Below, in pieces: positions 60,228 to 64,000 of a DNA stretch of 64,000 nucleotides (position 1 is the first letter of the stretch; each line of letters opens with the position of its first letter). The position numbers and the translations under genes are program-made. A model generated the notes under the pieces. The model did not search any database, was not told where the DNA came from, and was given only the letters and a program-made list of their open reading frames with translations. The DNA lies in the NCBI GenBank assembly GCA_963721075.1, contig CAVRHV010000005.1:124001-188000 (forward strand), in the 5' to 3' direction. Origin of the DNA: DATFVA01 sp963721075 (lineage in GTDB: Bacteria > Bacteroidota > Ignavibacteria > Ignavibacteriales > Ignavibacteriaceae).

Positions 60228-60348
60228 TGAGGCTGTCTCATGAGTGTCATTCCGAATTTATTTCGGAATCAAATTATTCGATTTCAAATCGGAATTAGAA
60301 CCTGAAACCGGTTCAGGTTGACAATATCAGACTTTTGAGACAACCTCA
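60228..60348. repeat. Cloverleaf-like inverted-repeat element
   Basis: A 121-base non-coding element. Outer arms TGAGGCTGTCTCA and TGAGACAACCTCA pair at 12 of 13 positions. Inside are three further hairpins: 60249-60269 (8-base stem), 60279-60291 (5-6-base stem) and 60299-60319 (8-base stem), giving a cloverleaf. It fills the gap between the convergent S46 and outer-membrane protein genes. It may be a MITE-like repeat or an expanded terminator; the left arm is identical over 12 bases to the terminator stem at 55898. Confidence 0.7.
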
Positions 60349-60356
60349 TCATCATT

Positions 60357-60896
60357 TTAGAAATAGTATTGACCCTGCAGATGAACTGAAATATACTTCG
60401 CGAAAGTATTTCCGAAGGTAATCGAATACTCTACACCAACCCCGACCTTGAAACCCGAGATTTTATACTCTCTCAGATCCATCCCTGCGGCAATTGAGAA
60501 CGCTGTTCCATAGTTCCATTCATCCACATCGCTGAAAGTTCTGTCTTCTATCACGGCGGGTCCGAAGCCCTCTTCAAGGTAAAATGGACTGCTGAGCGGC
60601 TGCGTAAATATTGCTTTAAGCGTATATGCTTTTAAGAAAGGATAATATCTGTTAGTGCTTCCCGGGAGAAGGTAATTGAAATCCTGTCCGTATACAAAAC
60701 TTAGTCTTGTATTAAATCCAAAGAAAGGAGTGCTGAGCTCTGCAAAGATGGAAGATGTATAAGCCCCGGTAGATGCGGAGAATCCCTCAACAGTTCCGCC
60801 GCCTATAAATCCCCCTATGCTGATATTTTGTGCTTCCGCCCGGGGACTAAGGGTGAAAAGTATCAGAAAAATTACAGGACTGAATTTCTTAATCAT
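60357..60896 (-). CDS. Small outer-membrane-type beta protein, function unknown
   Basis: A 179-residue protein. A signal peptide (MIKKFSPVIFLILFTLSP, cleaved near AEAQ) is followed by alternating strands with glycine turns (ISIGGFIGGGTVEG) and a terminal QGQYYF, the aromatic end of outer-membrane barrels; the size suits eight strands, as in the OmpA/OprF or Bacteroidota PorT-like small barrels. The start at 60896 is chosen because AGAGGAT lies seven bases upstream and the signal peptide begins there; upstream in-frame codons do not look coding. The family is not known. Confidence 0.75.
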   Translation of the reverse strand: MIKKFSPVIFLILFTLSPRAEAQNISIGGFIGGGTVEGFSASTGAYTSSIFAELSTPFFGFNTRLSFVYGQDFNYLLPGSTNRYYPFLKAYTLKAIFTQPLSSPFYLEEGFGPAVIEDRTFSDVDEWNYGTAFSIAAGMDLREYKISGFKVGVGVEYSITFGNTFAKYISVHLQGQYYF

Positions 60897-61123
60897 ATAT
60901 CCTCTGATTTCCCGGCAGTTATCTGCACTGCGAATTTTCCAGGCAGAACTGCGCAACTATAAAACCATTTATCCAGCATTATATAAGTTATGTCTTCATT
61001 TTCTAAAAAACAAAGCAAAGATGACCGGAATGACCCGGAATACGATTACAGTATGTTGCAGGAAAATGTTTATTTTTAAAATTATATAATATTATAAATG
61101 AATAATCTGCCAGGAAAATGAAA

Positions 61124-61477
61124 ATGAATAAAAAATCTGAAATTCTATTATATGTGGAACTTGATGAGAAAAAGGTCCCGTTAAAAATTGAATGGAGCGC
61201 TACCGATTCAGGAATTGAAGGGAAACGGGAGAGCAAGTCGATAATGCTTTCATTATGGGACAAACAGGAAAACGCCACAATGGGAATTGATCTGTGGACA
61301 AAGGAGATGATGGTGGAGGACATGAATGTCTATTTCCATCAGACATTTCTGAAGATGGCCGATACTTACCGGCGTGCAACCAAGAATGAGGAAGTTGCCG
61401 GGATGATTGAGAACTTCAGCGCTGACTTTGCGGACAAGCTGGAACTGAGTAAGAAGGTATATAAAAAAGGTGAATGA
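61124..61477 (+). CDS. gldC: GldC-like protein
   Basis: About 117 residues. Homologous to GldC of Flavobacterium, named for gliding motility but found in many non-gliding Bacteroidota. Family pattern: KSEILLYVELDEKKVPLKIEW, WSATDSGIEG, SIMLSLWDKQ, IDLWTKEMMVEDMNVYFHQT and the FADKLEL end. No signal peptide, so it is cytoplasmic. The ATG at 61124 is favoured because AGGA lies eight bases before it; the ATG six bases upstream is too close. No other gld genes are in the window. Confidence 0.9.
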   Translation: MNKKSEILLYVELDEKKVPLKIEWSATDSGIEGKRESKSIMLSLWDKQENATMGIDLWTKEMMVEDMNVYFHQTFLKMADTYRRATKNEEVAGMIENFSADFADKLELSKKVYKKGE

Positions 61478-61525
61478 TCCTGAATGACGATTGGAGAGGG
61501 GCTGATTGCAGGCAATGAATAAAGT

Positions 61526-62524
61526 TTATTTACCCACTTTAAATACTTTAAATAAATAAAATAGCGTAGGAAATATTAAAAACGAACCGACAATTAGTGC
61601 CCAGCCCAGCTGGGTCAGTGTAGCATCAGGAGCTGCCGCATTAAAAAGACTGATATTTCTACCATCCTTCATTATTACTACATCCGGGAAGTATATGAGA
61701 TAAAATGCGGCCAGAACAAAAAATAACTGCACACCGGTTAGTATTCTCGACGGCCAGATCAATCCTTTCCCTATTATATTCCATAACACCGGAAGAGCCA
61801 GAGTCGCAAGTATGATTATAATAATGCTGATCGGATGGCTGATAAATCTCTCAGCGAAATCAGCACCTTCCACATAAGAAAATATAAATACCATCGCACC
61901 GCTTACGACCATAACAAGAGTCGCAAGCTTTGTTTTACCAATTATCAATTCTCTTAATTCTTTTTCTGTGGTCTCACTTATAAGGTAAACTGAAGCCGTA
62001 AAGACAAAGAGACTACAGATAAAAATTCCCGTTGAGATGCTGAAAAGGTTTAACCATGGATGAAGGTATCCCTCAAAAAAATCTGCCGGTTCAGTAGTTA
62101 TCCTGCCCGACACCAATGCTCCTATTATCAAGCCAAAGAAGAAACTTACAAGCAGACTTGAAACAGCGAAAATACGTGAATATACTTCCTGTGAACCGTC
62201 CTGAACTGCATCATAATGCCTGAAGGTAAATGCAGTGCCGCGCAGTACTACGCCGATCAATAAAATGATCAAGGGAATATAAAGCGAAACAGAGACCTGG
62301 GTATAAATAGTCGGGAAACCCATAAAAAGTATCACCACCGTAATAATAACCCACATGTGGTTGGCTTCCCAGATAGGCGCCATAGCACTGCTGACGAGAT
62401 TCTTAATTTTATCTTTGTTTGAACCCGCAAAAAGCTCAATAATTCCCGCGCCGAAATCCGCACCGCCCAGCAGACAGTATAAATAAACCGCAACCAACAA
62501 AAATATTATTACAACGTAAAGCAT
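61526..62524 (-). CDS. cydB: Cytochrome bd-type quinol oxidase subunit II
   Basis: A 332-residue inner-membrane protein with about nine membrane segments; it pairs with CydA to reduce oxygen with quinol electrons. The start VYLYCLLGGADFGAGIIELF and the segment APIWEANHMWVIITVVILFMGFP, in parts, are typical. It follows cydA on the same strand, and the expected TAATG junction is present at its start. No cydX-like small gene was recognised downstream. Confidence 0.95.
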   Translation of the reverse strand: MLYVVIIFLLVAVYLYCLLGGADFGAGIIELFAGSNKDKIKNLVSSAMAPIWEANHMWVIITVVILFMGFPTIYTQVSVSLYIPLIILLIGVVLRGTAFTFRHYDAVQDGSQEVYSRIFAVSSLLVSFFFGLIIGALVSGRITTEPADFFEGYLHPWLNLFSISTGIFICSLFVFTASVYLISETTEKELRELIIGKTKLATLVMVVSGAMVFIFSYVEGADFAERFISHPISIIIIILATLALPVLWNIIGKGLIWPSRILTGVQLFFVLAAFYLIYFPDVVIMKDGRNISLFNAAAPDATLTQLGWALIVGSFLIFPTLFYLFKVFKVGK

Positions 62525-63848
62525 TAGGCTCCTGAGTTTTCGGGTGTTTGTGATTCATGGCAGTAGCCCTGATCTGCCGTTTCATAAGCCAGACAGCCAC
62601 AATCGTCAGTATCAGGTATATAATAACGAATACTGCCAGATGTACTATCTGTCCCGGTACAGGAGTAACCGCATCCGCAGTTTTCATTATGTTATAAATG
62701 ATCCAGGGCTGACGGCCGACTTCGGTTACCGTCCATCCTGCTTCAACAGCAAGGAATCCAAGGGGAGTGGAAACTGCAGTCAGCCAAAGGAATCTTTTAT
62801 CAAACAGGTAATCCTTCCACTTCCATCTTAAAAGCCAGAAGATCACTCCAACCGCGGCCAGGAAAAATCCGCAGGCAACCATCAGCTGGAAGGCTAAATG
62901 AACCGGCACAACAGGCGGCCAGTTTTCGCGGGGAAAATCATTAAGTCCTTTTACCTCAGCATTAAAATCTCCATGAGCAAGGAAACTTAACATTCCCGGT
63001 ATCTTTATTCCCCAATTCATTTCCTGCTTCTGCATATCCGGTATTCCGCCAATTGTTAAGCCGGCGCTCTGTTCGGTGTGGAAAAGACCTTCCATTGCGG
63101 CAAGCTTTTCAGGCTGGCGGCTGGCAACATCTTTAGCGCTGTGATCGCCGCTTATCGGCTGAAGAACTGCAAAGATGCTTCCGAAACTTAAGGCGATAAT
63201 AACAGCTTTTTTATGGATCTCGTAATTATGTTTCCTCAAAAGAAGGATCGCGTGGATGCCGGCAACTCCAAAAGCCGTGGCTTCAAAAGCCGCGATAGTC
63301 ATATGAAGGGTTTCGCTTACCCAGGCGGGATTAAACATTGCTTCGAAAGGACGGATGTTAAAAGCCTGTCCGTTTACCCAGTCAAATCCTGCCGGTGCAT
63401 TCATCCAGGCGTTTGCTGTAACGACGAATATACCCGAGACCACGCCCGATATTCCGACCATAAGTCCTGAAGCCCAGTGAACGTAAGGATTAAGCCTGTT
63501 CCAGCCGTAAAGAAAGAGTCCTATACAGATGGCCTCAATAAAGAAGGCAGTTCCCTCCCAGCTGAAGGGCATACCGATAATAGGTCCTGCATGCTTCATA
63601 AATCCCGGCCAGAGCAGTCCCAGTTCAAAGGATAAAGCGGTTCCCGACACAGCTCCGATTGCAAAGAATATTGCCACGCCTTTGGACCATGTCTTAGTAA
63701 GGTCAAGATAAATTTTATTTTTCTTTTTAATCCAGATCCAGTGAGAAATCACCATAAGGAAAGGCATTGTCATTCCGATGCAGGCAAGTATAATATGGAA
63801 CCCCAGCGTGATTGACATCGTTAAACGTGCAGCAAGAAGATTATCCAA
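62436..63848 (-). CDS. cydA: Cytochrome bd-type quinol oxidase subunit I
   Basis: 470 residues as read. It binds hemes b558, b595 and d. Motifs: HIILACIGMTMP with the His near the N-terminus, the GDHSAKDVASRQPEKLAA quinol segment of the short Q-loop (CIO) subfamily, and WTVTEVGRQPWIIY. The start is TTG with AAAGGT ten bases upstream. The last 29 codons overlap cydB by 89 bases and do not look like CydA; a missing base near 62540 probably hides the true stop, TAA overlapping the cydB ATG. High-affinity oxygen use at low oxygen is inferred from the family. Confidence 0.93.
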   Translation of the reverse strand: MDNLLAARLTMSITLGFHIILACIGMTMPFLMVISHWIWIKKKNKIYLDLTKTWSKGVAIFFAIGAVSGTALSFELGLLWPGFMKHAGPIIGMPFSWEGTAFFIEAICIGLFLYGWNRLNPYVHWASGLMVGISGVVSGIFVVTANAWMNAPAGFDWVNGQAFNIRPFEAMFNPAWVSETLHMTIAAFEATAFGVAGIHAILLLRKHNYEIHKKAVIIALSFGSIFAVLQPISGDHSAKDVASRQPEKLAAMEGLFHTEQSAGLTIGGIPDMQKQEMNWGIKIPGMLSFLAHGDFNAEVKGLNDFPRENWPPVVPVHLAFQLMVACGFFLAAVGVIFWLLRWKWKDYLFDKRFLWLTAVSTPLGFLAVEAGWTVTEVGRQPWIIYNIMKTADAVTPVPGQIVHLAVFVIIYLILTIVAVWLMKRQIRATAMNHKHPKTQEPNALRCNNIFVGCGLFILSAGRCGFRRGNY

Positions 63849-63928
63849 TGCAAAATACCTTTTTTTAGTAAAAGCTCATTTGAAACTTAGGAAAAGTTAA
63901 CTTAAACTTCAGCATACCGGTCTCCATT

Positions 63929-64000
63929 ATGAAATTAATAACAAAATATCGTGCTGCTGCGTTCCTTGTTTTTCTGCTGATAGGATTCACCTACCCGCAG
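63929..64000 (+). CDS. Start of a secreted protein, truncated by the window edge
   Basis: The ATG at 63929 opens a frame through the end of the window, 24 codons reading MKLITKYRAAAFLVFLLIGF and on. This is a typical signal peptide, so the protein is probably exported. It diverges from cydA. Its function cannot be seen. Confidence 0.5.
   Translation, partial: MKLITKYRAAAFLVFLLIGFTYPQ

Noticed and set aside
62436..62523. Real 29-codon C-terminal extension of CydA overlapping CydB
   Set aside because: The residues do not resemble CydA ends and the overlap is 89 bases; a missing base before the TAATG junction explains it better.
1..64000. CRISPR arrays, tRNA or rRNA genes, insertion sequences, prophage
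   Set aside because: No spaced direct repeats, no tRNA cloverleaf with CCA or T-loop signature, no transposase or phage genes were seen in any frame.

Overview
The window is about 64 kb of a moderately AT-rich, gene-dense Gram-negative chromosome. The best guess for the host is a member of the Ignavibacteria/Chlorobi side of the Bacteroidota-Chlorobiota (FCB) group. The supporting evidence is a fused LpxC-FabZ, separate rfaE1 and rfaE2 genes, a gldC homologue, a GTP-type PEP carboxykinase, a dipeptidyl-peptidase of family S46, a TolB-like propeller/barrel protein and many Bacteroidota-style secreted proteins. The vegetative promoters found (lexA, uppS, prs) are TTGACA-N17-TATATT-like rather than the Bacteroidetes TAnnTTTG type. 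No rRNA, tRNA, CRISPR array, prophage or insertion sequence was found.

Layout. (1) 1-5650: a sigma-54-type histidine kinase/response regulator pair flanked on both sides by small secreted proteins with Ca-binding-like DxDGDG motifs; one of these is followed by an outer-membrane barrel gene. TGGCAC-N5-TTG elements precede both small-protein genes. The arrangement resembles the ZraP-ZraS-ZraR envelope-stress system and is the most interesting unit here. (2) 5.9-15.5 kb: a DMT transporter, a YeeZ-like epimerase, a large hybrid histidine kinase, pckG, an orphan mlaE and ilvE. (3) 15.7-17.1 kb: self-regulated lexA followed by a mini-WYL protein and a PD-(D/E)XK-like protein with a degenerate active site. 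(4) 17.2-39.3 kb: an envelope-biogenesis run on one strand: uppS, bamA, two skp-like genes, lpxD, lpxC-fabZ, lpxA, a lipoyl/octanoyl transferase, panB, a beta-propeller protein, rfaE1, rfaE2, tamB, rnr and a peptidase-propeller-barrel protein. (5) 39.3-47.1 kb: fmdB-like, a lipoprotein, prs-rplY-pth, hppA, rpsF-ssb-rpsR-rplI and rpmB. (6) 47.3-64 kb: a YrdC/YciO protein, an SDR, amrS, lon-like and pyk, a class V aminotransferase, a DUF2911 protein, manB, an S46 peptidase, gldC, cydAB and the start of one more secreted protein.

Genes work together most clearly in three places: the sigma-54 cluster, the outer-membrane assembly run (BamA, Skp, TamB for proteins; LpxA/C/D and RfaE for lipid A and heptose) and the ribosomal protein/single-strand-binding operon.

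Data-quality warning. About 25 single-base indels break otherwise intact genes, including housekeeping genes (bamA, rnr, prs, hppA, rplI, pyk). Nearly all are one extra base. I read these as sequence errors rather than pseudogenes, and annotated each such gene across its full extent with the break position.

No gene-free stretch exceeds 300 bases. The longest are 7542-7823 (282 bases, divergent leader, nothing firm seen), 5605-5883 (terminator and a doubtful 36-codon ORF) and 47044-47304 (a candidate promoter).
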